From NCBI GenBank assembly GCA_973895155.1, contig OZ316895.1, positions 6,572,001-6,636,000 of the forward strand: a stretch of DNA of 64,000 bases. The letters are read 5' to 3'. Within the stretch, counting starts at the first letter, position 1, and the number at the start of each line of letters is the position of its first letter. This document shows, piece after piece, positions 45,380 through 57,037 of this stretch. A program made the translations under genes and the position numbers. The notes beneath the pieces were generated by a model. It saw only the letters and a list, made by a program, of their open reading frames with translations, was not told the origin of the DNA and ran no database searches. Origin of the DNA: Marsupella aquatica. Its lineage: Eukaryota > Marchantiophyta.

Positions 45380-46707
45380 TGTCAAGGTTATGCTCTCAAC
45401 GTAGTGTCAAATCCAGGTAGTGATGATTGGATTCTAGATAGTGCATGTACTTTTCACATTTGCTCTAGAAGAGATTGTTTCAGTTCTTACACGGTTCCCA
45501 ACGGGTCAGTGTTGATGAGAAATGGAATCCCATGTCAAGTTGTTGGACTTGGATCTGTAAGATTTCAGATGTTTGATGGTGTTGTGAGAACATTGAGGAA
45601 TGTGAGACATATTCCCAGCATGATGAAAAATCTCATTTCACTTGGAGTTTTAGAGGCAAATGGCCATCAGTGGAGTTCTGCTAATGGTGTCCTTCAGGTT
45701 TCAACTGGTACTAAAGTTGTATTGAAGGGAAAGAGACATTGCAATCTATACGTTTTGGAGGGCAGTGTAGTCTGTGATCAAGCTAATGTAACCTTATCTC
45801 ATGAGGAGATGGCCCGGCTGTGGCACTTCCGTTTGGGCCACATGAGTGAAAAAGGTTTGGCTATTCTTCAGAAAAAAGGATTACTTTCTAATTTACAATC
45901 TTGTAAGTTGGAATTTTGTGAGCACTGTGTGCTAGGGAAGCAGCACAGGAAACCCTTCGGAGTTGGAACTCACACCAGCAAGGAGGTACTTGAGTATGTA
46001 CATAATGATGTGTGGGGTCCAGCCCCTACTCCCTCACATTCTGGACGGTTATACTATGTCACGTTCATAGACGATTATTCAAGGTATGTGTGGATATACT
46101 TTCTATACAATAAGTCTGATGTTTTTGCCACTTTTAAGGAGTGGAAAGCCCAAGTTGAGAATCAGACTGGTAATAAGGTGAGATATCTTTGATCGGATAA
46201 CGGTGGTGAATACAATTCCGGGGAATTTGAAATGTATTGTAAGGAGCAGGGGATTACTCGCCATCTCACAACAAGTTATACTCCTCAGTAGAATGGTGTT
46301 TCTGAGAGACTCAACCGAACACTATTGGACCGCTCGAGGAGTATGTTGAGTCAATCATGCTTACCACATGAATTTTGGGTTGAAGTTGTCAACACTACAG
46401 CTTATTTGGTAAATTTTTCTCCATCTAGTTCTATTGGATTCAAGACACCATTTGAAATGAGGTACGGGCGTCCAGCAGATTACTCACATCTGAGGATTTT
46501 TGGATGTGATGCTTATGTGCTTACACCTTCCCAGCTTCGATCCAAGCTGGAGTCCAAGTCGAAGAAGTGCATTTTCCTTGGCTATCAGAAAGGTGTGAAG
46601 GGTTATAGGTTATGGGATCCAGTAACCTGTAAACTAATTGTCAGTAGAGATGTGTCCTTTAATGAATCCAGATCATCAAAGGAGGGGGAGAGTTCTCAGG
46701 ACTCCCA
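45380..46707 (+). pseudogene. Copia element 2 pol, protease and integrase part
   Basis: The frame continues directly after the shared TGA. It gives the protease WILDSACTFHIC, the integrase zinc region (LWHFRLGHM...CEHCVLGK) and the catalytic core (DVWGPAP, FIDDYSRYVW). A TGA follows RYL, as in element 1, and a TAG follows PQ where element 1 has CAG. The open frame then runs on from RSMLSQSCLPHEFW to the CACTA junction. RT and RNase H are absent. Confidence 0.9.
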
Positions 46708-46744
46708 CACTAGAAGAATCCGAGGTGAACTGAGACCGCAATAT

Positions 46745-47030
46745 ATGACTCATTTTGGCTCATGTGACTTCATTGTGACTCAACGTGACTTGACCCACGT
46801 TGTGACCCTTGGAGTTGCAAAAGTTGAGACCAAAAAATGGAAGTCACTATTGATACTGGGCTTTGCAACTTGCTTGATACCCATTTGTGACTGATCTGTG
46901 ACTTTATTGTGGAGTCTAGCCTTGTTTCGACGTGACTGCAATATGACTTCAGCAAGTCACATCGTAAGTCACATACATGACTTACCCGCATTCAACAACG
47001 ACTAGCGTGTGACTATTTAGTGTCACAGGA
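46745..47030. repeat. CACTA subterminal repeats
   Basis: About ten copies of TGTGACT/CGTGACT/ATGACT and their complements (AGTCACAT, AAGTCACAT) occur within about 290 bp. In En/Spm, such motifs are binding sites of the element-encoded DNA-binding protein. Confidence 0.75.
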
Positions 47031-47562
47031 GAGACCAATGGAGACCCTGGCCCGCGTCACACAACAGAACCATTTGGGACTCTATATACTCATGTTTATA
47101 ACTAATAAGGTTCACATGCAAGTTATAACCATGACTAATGAACACAGAGGGACAGTTCATAAGGAGAGAGAGCACTCGACATTACAATACATAGAAACCT
47201 GATGTTCTAACTTTAGAAATATAACACATTCAATACAAGAAATGAACATAGCATGAATGACATCCACATGAAACAAAGCATCATATAAGCAGATCCTACA
47301 TAAAACATTCATAAGAATTAAACACAATCACAATCTTGCTAAAAAATGAAGATCATTTGAATTCCAATGGAATAGTTTACAATGTGATCAATATAATTTA
47401 GACAAAACAGGAACTCATAATTGATGACTGTAGGATGAGATAACTGAAAGCACATGCATGATACTATGAATCTCCAAGAGGACATGATTCTTGTACTGCT
47501 TCTTGACATCTAAAATCTACATAACATGACTCACACTACAAACAAATAATGGCATGACATTG

Positions 47563-50500
47563 TTATGGATCCTCTATGAACTTGCTTGGCCATAATACCA
47601 AAGAACCTGCAGCATCTCCAAGTGTCTTTTGAGGAGGATCATCATTTGTGTTTGGAATGGGAAGGACAGCTTTAGGTTTCACTAGTAATGTGACTAACAC
47701 TACTGAATAACCTGGGGGAATCCTCTTGCCATGGAACGTTGTGGAACCAACCTGCACTCTGCCAAATCCTACTCGTGTTCCACTCTCATCAACAGCTAAC
47801 AAGCCACTTTGTCCCTCAGCATTAGGTGCTTTCCCCACTTCCACCTTAGATCTTTCTGCCAGCACTGTTCTTGGAGGTTTGTATGAAACCTTTGATGTGG
47901 CTCTGCTCCCACCAACAGACTTGCTTCGTGTGCGCATGCTTCCTCTCTTCACAGTAGTGAAGCTAGGCTCAGTAGGTTCCTCTGTTAGGATTGTCACAGT
48001 AGCAGGTTCATCACCTGGGAGTGTCATACCAACTAACTCTTTGGTTGGATTTATCTCAACAAGAGGCACACCTGTCATTGAGAATGATACATTCTGCAAA
48101 TCATTTATCTCTGCAATGGAGTCAAGATCTACATAGCATGAATCTGGCTCAATGGTATCATTGTCATGCTTGCTGATATCCTCATTTGCCCCAACATTGA
48201 TATCATCCACTCCCTTGCCAATGTCATCCTCATCCAAACATGGTTGACTGCCCTCTGTCAAACAAGTTGCTTGTACAGACTGCAACTTTGTTGCCTCTAA
48301 ATTACAGCGAGTATTTACCAGGTTCTCATACTTCTTCTCTGTAGCACCTGTCTTATTCTCTATGGATACAACAACCACAATATATGTTACTGAAAATAAC
48401 ACATTCAACAAACAATGTCAATTCAAACTATACATTTAATAATCATATCCCACACAGTTGTAAAGGCCTTACCTTCAAGCCTACATGTCGTTGGCATGCC
48501 AGAAGAGTGCATCGACTTTGCCACCTCAAGTGGTGATGGTGGAACTCCTGCAGAATTGGAATCAATTTTATCTCTCACCGACACAACAGCTTCCATTAAT
48601 GTCTTGAAGTTCACATGGAACAAGTCAGTCAATGAATTCAAACGTTCATTGATCTCTGGAAGACATGTTTCGACAGCCTTCAAACAACCACTTATCTCTG
48701 TAAGTGAAGATCCACCTCCCTACATGACACAGGGGTATAGGTTCAATCACTCCATATGAAATGTTGGGCAATATATGCACAATCAATGTTATATACAGTG
48801 TACACCTGAAATTCAACGCAGGTCATTCAATTACCAATCAGAACTCATATAACTTACATGCTTGGAGGATTCAGATGCACCCTCTTGAGCCTGGGTGTTC
48901 ACAATTTCAACCCTCAACTCTTCTTTTGAAGGGTTTTGCCCCAATTGGGCTTTCTGCACATGCATGGCAAACACAAGTTATCGATCAATATTCAGGGAAC
49001 GTACACTAAAAAACAAAGTTTACATGTATGGGTTTACACTAAAAACAGTACATAGTGTAGCATAAATTACATAGCTAGGCCATTCATTCTTACCAAACGT
49101 TTAGCTGTCGGTGCAGTGCCGGTCCTTCCTGTCAGATTAGGGTTCTGAACACTCAACCTGGCCTCGGTCATCTGCGAACTCTTCTTTTTTGAAGCATCTG
49201 TTACAAAATAAGCTACTAACCTTGCCCACACTTTATCACAACTGGCTGGTGGAGGCATATCTGGCTTCTCCCCACCTTCCTTCCAAGCCTTATGCATTCT
49301 CTACCTCTCTTGCTTGATAATTTTACCTGCTGTACTCTCTAGGCAACCTATGTCCACGCCATCATCACTGCCCACATAATTCCATTTGGCAGCAACATTT
49401 TCACATACAGTCTTCCAATCTTTTGGATGTTGTTTTTTAAAATTAATAACACTCACATCTAACCAACGCAATACTTCAGCTTTCAAATCAGCATGCCATC
49501 GGTTCTTGCGAGGACACTCAGCATCCACCCATTGTCTCTCATTCAACTTTACGTTCCCTTTCTTTGTCACTGCTCTTGGTAGTACTGGGCATTGTATTGG
49601 CCACCCCTTCATTCACCCTACCTGGGGTTCTGAAGCCACCTGGGAAAATACAATGCCATTCATGCTTGAGAACTACATATAGCAGAATGGATGACGGCAA
49701 CATTCAATGCTTCACTTCAAGAAAAATTCTTCAAACATACATACCTGTAGCTCTGCCTGTAGATGCCTGTGCAAGGACTGCACTCTGAAATTGTTGCGAC
49801 CCTGGACCACCTGTCCAGCCTAGTACAGGGGCCGGATGATGTCACTTTCTAGGTATGTGTGTGCAAACATATGTACTGAAAACTAAGTACAAACTGTAGG
49901 AAAACAACTGAACATTCACAGACATACCTGTCCCCCTTCCGTGCTGCATCTGCATAGGGGCATTAGTGAATACTTGAGTCGATGGTTCGACTGTCCAACC
50001 TGCACACATACATTTTCTATCATTATACATGTGCAGAGTCCCCCCCACGTGAATGGACTCCACATATAATGAGTTCTTCCATTGCTGACAAGATCAGACA
50101 TTACCTGCTCCTCTTCCAGCGTTTGTAGGTACTGAATTTTGATATCCCTGCCAATTACCTTCACCACCTTCCCAACCTTGTTCATTCCACGACCCACCAC
50201 CATCCTCCCAACCTGGTTCAACCCATGTCTGTCCTTGTGGACATTGGAATTGATCATTACTAGCATTTGCCCAATCAGGTTGGGCAGAATCTGCATGCAA
50301 TGGTAGGTGGACAGAATTTCATGTTGTCTGAATCCAATACATCCCAAACAATGTCAAAAATTGATATGCAGTCTGAAATTCAGGAGTGCCATGCCTTCAC
50401 AAAGAACTGGCATATAGATATATACTCACATCCCCATGGTTGAGGTGGACGTCCATACCCACGAGATTGTGGGTTTGGACCTGCTCTGCCTCTACCACGG

Positions 50501-51251
50501 GCATAACCTAGAGCTTGCCCCCTGCCATAGTATTGGGCACCAGCCTGGGATCTACCACTACTACCACCTCGCCAACCTTGATCAGAGGTCAGCCCCCCCT
50601 GCTGGTATGGTGCATGCACAGGCTTCGAAGGCAAAACAGAACTGGCAGGACGCTGCATCACATCACCAACTACAATGTCAGGAACTAAGCAAGGTACATA
50701 TGTGTAGTACTGAACATATGAAACCTCTAAACAAGAGTTTTTAACTCAAAACCTTGTTGGGAAAACTACTTACATGTTTCTTTTGGGGCTGCTCTGCAAT
50801 GTATTCATCTTCATAACCCCCATCCTCATCCATTTCCTCTGGAAAATACTCATCATCTGCATCTTCTTGTCTAGTGTCTGCACCCACCTGTGCAGCATCA
50901 ATGTCATCTCCACATTCTGCCATTGTAGGTACGACCTTCTTGCTCAACCTGTCACTCCGACGCACAGGCCCAGAGATAGTGCTGGTCACCCTTCTTGCGT
51001 ACTCCTTTTGTTTCTTTGAAAATGCTGTGGCTCTGCGACATTCCAATATGAGAATACAGTCACAATTTCAGTGCCACATTGAACTATTCATGTCACACAA
51101 ACTCAGCGGAGGGGTGTAGTTGAGAATCGTTCCCTTACAATTCAGCCACATCCTTTTCCAGATCCAGTTCTGCGATTTTGGCTTTCACGTATGCTCGTTG
51201 TTCCATAGCTTTCCTTTCATACTCACACATCTCTGTATCACTCTGTTCCAT
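47563..51251 (-). pseudogene. CACTA second ORF (Transposase_24/DUF8039-like) with GW/RG-rich exons
   Basis: The gene has many exons. The likely start is 51251 (MEQSDTEMCEYERKAMEQRA, coiled-coil-like). It is followed by a KKQKEYARRV/RRSDRLSKK and acidic exon (about 51033-50741). Phase-1 exons rich in GW and RG come next (within 50661-49620). The Transposase_24-like part (NERQWVDAECPRKNRWHADL to CDKVWARLVAYFVTD, 49590-49067) precedes a 3' exon (48380-47563) ending in a DUF8039-like domain (GRVQVGSTTFHGKRIPPGYS, TLGDAAGSLVLWPSKFI). The related En/Spm protein binds subterminal repeats. A TAG in frame at about 49303 (KQER(stop)RMHK) and an uncertain frame near 49615 suggest inactivation. The exon at 48423-48683 is tentative. 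Confidence 0.72.
49620..50661 (-). other. Repeated symmetric exons with GW and GRGxG motifs
   Basis: On the minus strand, at least four consecutive exons are flanked by phase-1 introns that split a Gly codon. They read ...GRGAG|GWTVEPSTQ...GRGTG|GWTGGPGSQQ...GRATG|GGFRTPG. Upstream exons carry QGWRGG, PQPWG, PGWEDGG, QGWEGGEGNW and an RG-rich tract (GYARGRGRAGPNPQSRGYGR). Equal phase and shared ends suggest exon duplication. Known GW/WG-rich regions of this kind bind Argonaute; binding here is only inferred. Confidence 0.6.
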
Positions 51252-51407
51252 CCTACTGGACCACAAAAACATGTCATCTATGGTCACCCCGTATAACACA
51301 ATGCAACCACAATCACCAGGCATCCATCCATACATCTGTGTTGCTTCAGAATTACTTTATTACACATCCTTCCCCTCACTAATGTCCATGCAAACAATTC
51401 ACATTAC

Positions 51408-54400
51408 TCATGGCACAGACACACTGTTGGCATCTGCATCTCTGAATTCGCCTCCTTCAGCAAATGCATCTACCCTTGTCACAGGAATGAAGTCCCCGCT
51501 ATCATGAACTACAGGCACTTGGTTTGAACGCCGACGATCAAAGGCACTATGAGAGTGTAAATGAAACTCAAGGTTTGATCCTTCCATCCGACGTTGCCTG
51601 GCCTGTTTATGACACACTACACGCCAACCTGGGGAGTCTTCCACATCCAGGAAGAAAGCTTGCTCCACCTGACTAGGAAACACAAATGGCTCAGACCATT
51701 CGGGCAATTTCCCTCTGAAATTGGCCAGCAAGAAACCGTCGTTGTCTCTCTTCATGGTAGCCCTGTTACCAAGCCAATCCTGCCGCACCCATGAACCTTT
51801 CATAAGAATCACAGGACTGGACACCGCCCCATAGTCCAGAGCCCATATGTCAACTAATTCTCCCACATATCCCATCTCCATCCAGGCCCTGTCGTGATTG
51901 TGGCTCTGTTGCTCAAATACAGTGATGAGCCCGCAGTCATTCGTCACCTTGTAGGCATTGTCACCATCCTTCACTCGGAAGTGATTCCCAAATGCTCTCA
52001 TCCGTTTGTAAGTCTTCACTTTCAGGCTAGGGGCATTAGACAGTAGGTAAACATCTGCATCCATGTCTGGGTGGGTCTCGTGATGCTCTCTAATTGCCAC
52101 TCTGATCCACTCCATGAAACCTGGAAAAGTTGTTCCTGCAGTGGGATGGGCCGCCTTCAATGACTCATACTCCCTGAACGAACAACCACATAGCATTAGC
52201 TTGGGTAAACATGAACAGGCTGAAGGAGAAAACCACACGAACACAACATTTAAGCTCATGAACTGGATTATAGCACATGTATGCACTCACTGTATCCAGG
52301 GTTCCATCACCACAGTGTTGTGCAATACAAAGTCATGTGCCAAGTCTCTCATAGATATGGTCAGGTTCTTTGTGGTTGCAGCCCCTTCCAGTACTTCACC
52401 TATCACCCCTTCCTCCTCATCAGAATTCCACACCCTGGTCTTCACATGCTCATATTGTGCTATGTATTCGGTCAGAAATCCCAGAGTCTCATCCTTGATG
52501 TAACCTTTAGCCATGCTTGCTTCAGGTTTGTAATATGTTCTCACGTGACCTTTGAGTAGCTTCATGTACCGTTCCAAAGGGTACAACCAACGAGCACTCA
52601 CAGGCCCAAATTGGTGTAGCTCTTCCACAACATGGACAAGTAGGTGGGTCATGACATCAAAAAATGCGGGAGGAAAATAAATCTCCAGGTCACACAGCAC
52701 CTGAGCGACATCTTCTGTCAGTTGTGGGAAGTGTGTTTCATCCCAAACCTTCACACAAATACGACGAAACACATCACTGAGTCGCATGATCACAGTACGA
52801 ACAGGCTTCTGCAACAGGCCCCTCAGGCATAAAGGCAATACCTGTTGCATCAACATATGGTAGTCATGGCTTTTCATACTACCAAGCTTTCTAGTCATGA
52901 TATGCTTCTTGAAAGCACTGCCATAGTTTGAAGGAACCTTCAAAGAACTCAACCTCTACACAAATAGTTCCCACTCTGTGTCTGTCAGAACATAGGGCAC
53001 TTGGTACTTCAAGAGCACATCAGCTCTGTGGGCATGTGGCCTCAACCAAAGATGGGGTTTCATTCCCCTCTGTTCAAGATCCAATCTCACTGAACCAGTG
53101 TCTTTCTCTCCACACAAGAATCTGAGTAGACTCTCACAAATATTCTTTTCAATGTGCATAACATCAATGTTATGTTTGCTTGGCTCAAACTCCTGCATCG
53201 TTGCAATGCAAAAGCGTCAGGAAATGCCTCAAGTTTAGTCTCTCTCTTCGAAATGAATGCACATGCTCTGAACCAAAACATGTATCCCAATTAGCATCAA
53301 CTCCAAGAGGCTTACCCTCCAGTACTTGAGCTCCAAGTCCAATATGCTCAGTCTTTTTACACCATATCGCTTTATTGGATCACTCACTCCATCTTCCCTG
53401 CCCCCTCGTTTGATATAGTCATCCCTCAGTGCTCCCCACTGCCTGATCTCCTCTTTGGTCACTCGTGCCGGGGGTCCACGTTGCTCAATCTCATTGCCAA
53501 AGTGTGCAATCAGTGCCTGTCTTTCTCTGTAAGGGTGATCTGCCTTCAGAAAACGACGATGGCCCATGTATATCACTTTCTGCAGGGCTCTGGAGTACTC
53601 ACTGGTGACATTGCGCCCACAGATAGTACAAGCACAATATCCTTTTGTTGTTTGGCCTGATATCATCCCATGGGCTGGGTAGTCAGCTATAGTCAGAATG
53701 ACAATGGCTCTAAGGATGAATGGGTTTAACCTCCCAAGCCTCTGTAGGACATCATATGTGAGAACTCCTTCCTCCCAAAGCTTTCTCAATTCCTCCACTA
53801 GGGGAGCAAGAAACACATCTATGTTGGCAGATACAGCACTGTCTGGCCCTGGTATCAGTAGGACCATCAGAACAAAAAATCGCTTTGTAGTCATCCAAGG
53901 AGGAAGGTTATAATTCAAAATAGTTACAGGCCAGCACGAAAATTTGTTGTTCTTGTCTCCAAATGGGTTTACCCCATCCAATGATAGCCCAAGTCTGACA
54001 TTCCTCGGCTCAGCAGCAAATTCGGGATACATCTCATCTATGAGTTTCCATTGCCTTGAATCTGCAGCATGTCGTTGTAGCCCATCATCACTTTTCTTGT
54101 CAGTTGCCCAAGTCATCATCTCCGAGATGGCACGGCTTCTGAACATCCGCTGAAGTCTGGGAATGAGTGGAAAATGACGAAGTACCTTGGCGGGAACCAT
54201 AGACTTTCCTGAGTTCCGATACTTGTGCTTCCCACACTTAGGGCATGTCAACGATTCTTTATACTCCTTTCTGAAAAGAACATGCCCATCAGGACAGGCA
54301 TGGATCGAATCATAGTTCAATCCAAGATTAGATATGCATCTTTTTGCCTCGTACATGTTCTTGGGCAAAATATTACCATCTGGTAGCACAGTTGTTCGCA

Positions 54401-55010
54401 AGAATGCCAACAACTCAGAAACCAAAACGTTGGGGACATTGTGGTTGCCGCAAATGTTCAGGAACATGATGACAAATCCCAGTTTAGAACATTTGCTACC
54501 GGGGTACAAAGACTTCCTGCCTTCCTGTATTTGCAGGGGAGAGCCAAACATCCCATCATGCCCAGGGGTTTCCTGCCCTATCTCAAACTCATCAAGAGGC
54601 TCTTCGACAGGGGGCACACTTGCATCTGCAGCCGTATCCTCTTTGTTGTCCAGCCCATCATGAAATGCATCCAAGTCTTGGAAGATGTCTCTCACCATCT
54701 CTTCCACATGAATTCCTTCGTCACGTGGTGCTGCCTGAGCACCATCCCGTTGGAGAGCTGACAACCCACAGAGACCAGCTACAACATTTTCAAATGCACC
54801 AGGCAGAACCTCACTTGCCCGTCTTGCAGCATTGGCAGCATCAAATTCTAACCTCCACTCCTTGTCGGAAGAATCTTCCTCTGCAGGATCATTCCAAACT
54901 CGATGTCGTGGATCTCTTCCATGAACCGCGATATGCCGCCAAACCTCATTCAGACCCCTGGTACGGGATCCTTGGCAGATTGCACAAGGACATCTCATCC
55001 TACTGGCTCC
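51408..55010 (-). pseudogene. CACTA TNP2 transposase (DUF4216/DUF4218 C-terminal parts)
   Basis: Three exons join in frame: about 55010-53316, 53192-52291 and 52173-51408. The N-terminus has the Cys-rich transposase-associated zinc region (MRCPCAICQG). The tnp2 core (PF02992 type) follows, with SLYPGSKCSKLG, CPDGHVLFRKEY...CPKCG, RLGLSLDGVNPFGD, TIADYPAHGMISGQTTKGYC and NIDVMHIEKNICESLL. Next are the DUF4218 region (KSHDYHMLMQQVLPLCLRGL, FPPAFFDVMTHLLVHVVEEL) and DUF4216 (GLITVFEQQSHN...EQAFFLDVEDSPGWRVVCHK). A TAG at 52958-52956 interrupts the frame without a shift between ELFV and RLSSLKVPSNYG. An upstream exon with the true start is expected but not identified. Apart from the TAG, the coding sequence is well preserved. 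Confidence 0.9.
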
Positions 55011-55572
55011 TGAAAGTCTGGTTCGTAACCTTTCACGCTACCAAAGCTTATTATCATGGCGTGATATCCTTGTGGGATGATGCAAAGGCAGTGCCTGTGC
55101 CCTGGGCTGGGTCTGGGGAGGGTGGTGACCAGGGTGCATTGTAACAGGCTGGGAGCTCTGCAGTCATGGACAGCAGTGAACAAGGATGCCTAATGGTGGT
55201 ATTTGTGTTCCATATATCCCTGTCTGTATCTGCCAAAAGAGTTAACATAACGTGTACTAAATTCTCACAACCCCTAAACCACCCCAAAAGAAAAAAACAG
55301 GTTCGCAAGTAGTGTACCTATTGTCAAGTGAATGACACAAAATTCCTAAATGTTGGAGGGTGTCACCACCTCCTCCGCTGTCCTCAAATGTACCGCCTCT
55401 GCATGTACGTTTACAGTGACACCCCCAGGCAGCAGGAAACAACAATCCGCCAACAGTAAAATAAGCCCAACTGCCACCAACCATAACAAGGTACATTAGT
55501 TCAAAGATCACATTTATTTCAATGATCTGATTTATACAAAAAAACTTGTGTCCAAACTGATGCTACTACTCC
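55011..55572. other. Spacer between TNP2 and the BRCT ORF
   Basis: It probably holds the missing first exon or promoter of the transposase and the 3' UTR of the BRCT gene. The ORFs here show no family. Confidence 0.4.
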
Positions 55573-56451
55573 TCACTCTGATTCAGAATCGCTAATGACC
55601 CATTCCTCACTTGTTGTCTCATAGTCCTCTCTATAAGGATCCTGACCCTTCCGTGGCCAGGCCTCAAAAAGATCATAGTCCATTGGGTTTTGACGCTTCC
55701 CAGCTGCTACTGATTCCACAAGCCAAGCATATGAAACCACAAACACATTATGGGACATGACATAAAAGCGAATGTCTCCCTTTCCAAACTTGCGGCAGGC
55801 TTTGGGATATGACTTAGTAATGACATGAGTGGTGTCCTCTGTTATATTCTCCTCCACTGTCCCACCTAGGTCAAGCACTGTGGACTTGTACACTTTGCAC
55901 TTAACCTCTCCAATTCCCGCCTCCACAAATACCATGCTCAGCCCTTTCAGAATGGGGGTTGGTTGCTTCGTCTCCTCAGCCAACATACTCTTCAGCCTTG
56001 TAGAGCTCTGTCCTTTGTTGAGTACAGGTCCATATTGGAGATCAGCAAGCCGTGCCTTTGCTTCCCAGACTTCTTGTTCAGCCCAAGCTGATGTAGTAGC
56101 TTCTTCATCCTCCCACAACTCATATTGCTCAGTATCCTGTACAATCTTATGTGCTATGGAATCTGTGATCCAAGAGGCCTCAACTACTTTTAGGCCTTGC
56201 TTAGTAATTGCAGAATTCATGTAGGACCATGACCACTTCTTTATCACTGATAGCCATGTCCCTGCAACAACATCTGTAGTCTCTGGAGTGATGTCCTGAA
56301 CTACAGTGCCATGGAGCTCAGAGAATCGTTTCTGTACAGTTGGCCAATGCACTTTGGTCAACCCATGCTGGCCATGGACCAAAATCGCTCTGACCCCTGT
56401 AAACACTGCTGGGTGGTCACACTTTCTACGTTTACCAGGCTCCATGTACAC
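55573..56451 (-). CDS. Double-BRCT protein, DNA polymerase lambda-like
   Basis: A single open exon encodes 292 residues. BRCT 1 spans about residues 15-110 (AVFTGVRAILVHGQHGL, TTDVVAG, GLKVVEASWITDSI). BRCT 2 spans about 170-275 (ILKGLSMVFVEAGIGEVKCK, LGGTVEENITEDTTHVIT, VVSYAWLVESVAAGKR). Each keeps the W of the third helix. The MVFVEAGIGEVKCK block recalls the BRCT domain of DNA polymerase lambda, which docks the Ku-XRCC4-ligase IV complex in end joining. No polymerase domain follows; an acidic tail ends in SDSESE and a TGA. It lies just upstream of, and on the same strand as, the CACTA transposase. It may be a captured host gene or an element gene. The frame is intact, unlike its neighbours. 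Confidence 0.75.
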   Translation of the reverse strand: MYMEPGKRRKCDHPAVFTGVRAILVHGQHGLTKVHWPTVQKRFSELHGTVVQDITPETTDVVAGTWLSVIKKWSWSYMNSAITKQGLKVVEASWITDSIAHKIVQDTEQYELWEDEEATTSAWAEQEVWEAKARLADLQYGPVLNKGQSSTRLKSMLAEETKQPTPILKGLSMVFVEAGIGEVKCKVYKSTVLDLGGTVEENITEDTTHVITKSYPKACRKFGKGDIRFYVMSHNVFVVSYAWLVESVAAGKRQNPMDYDLFEAWPRKGQDPYREDYETTSEEWVISDSESE

Positions 56452-57037
56452 ACACCCTACGTGATGACAGTGAATTTTGGAAGAATGGGTTCACCTGACA
56501 ATACAAGGACAACAAAATTCCTGCTTTTTGAGTTGATCTGGCCCACTGGTGCTCAGGTCCGATTTTGATAGGTACAAGGGATATGTGAACAATACGTACT
56601 AGGCACCTGCACGGATGCAGGACATTGTTTGAATATATACTACAAAATCCATATCCGTGGTGAAATGAAGTGCAACCAACTTGTCATGGCACATACATAT
56701 TTTGTTGTAAAGGAGGATACATTCAATGACAAACTTATAGGGCAATTTGATTAATTGCATGCCTGATAATTTATACGCTTACAACTTAGAAGTCCTGTTT
56801 TAATTTAGCAGTCTGATGAAAGTGTTTATGAAAATGACCACTCAGCCTAAATACTTCCAAGAAGGCTTGTAAGGATAAGTTTGTATAGGCATGTACCCAG
56901 CCACTGACGCCAGAGCACAAGATAAGTGCTGCCTATATAAACTCGCCTACCCAACTCCTTTTCAAAATTGGAATCTCTGCAATCTCAAAAAATAGTACAT
57001 CCACATCAGGTGCACTATGCATGTACAATGTTCAGCT
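56452..57037. other. Spacer between BRCT and PHD ORFs, with a plus-strand TATA-like box
   Basis: The spacer includes the presumed promoter of the BRCT gene (-). On the plus strand, CCTATATAAACTCG at 56932-56945 is close to the plant TATA consensus. It points toward the antisense strand of the PHD gene. No plus-strand gene is recognised after it. Confidence 0.4.

Larger units (their letters stand above)
42317..46707 (+). mobile_element. Ty1/copia retrotransposon, element 2 (5' two thirds)
   Basis: Same family as element 1, opposite strand. It keeps the 5' LTR, a perfect primer site, leader, gag, protease and integrase. It then stops inside pol at 46707, where a CACTA sequence begins. Element 1 continues at the same point with TACTGACAAGGGG, which is absent here. 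No RT, RNase H or 3' LTR of this copy is found up to the end of the window. Confidence 0.93.

Noticed and set aside
54995-55308. Minus-strand ORFs upstream of TNP2 as the missing first exon
   Set aside because: They lack the transposase-associated domain pattern and do not connect to the acceptor near 55011.
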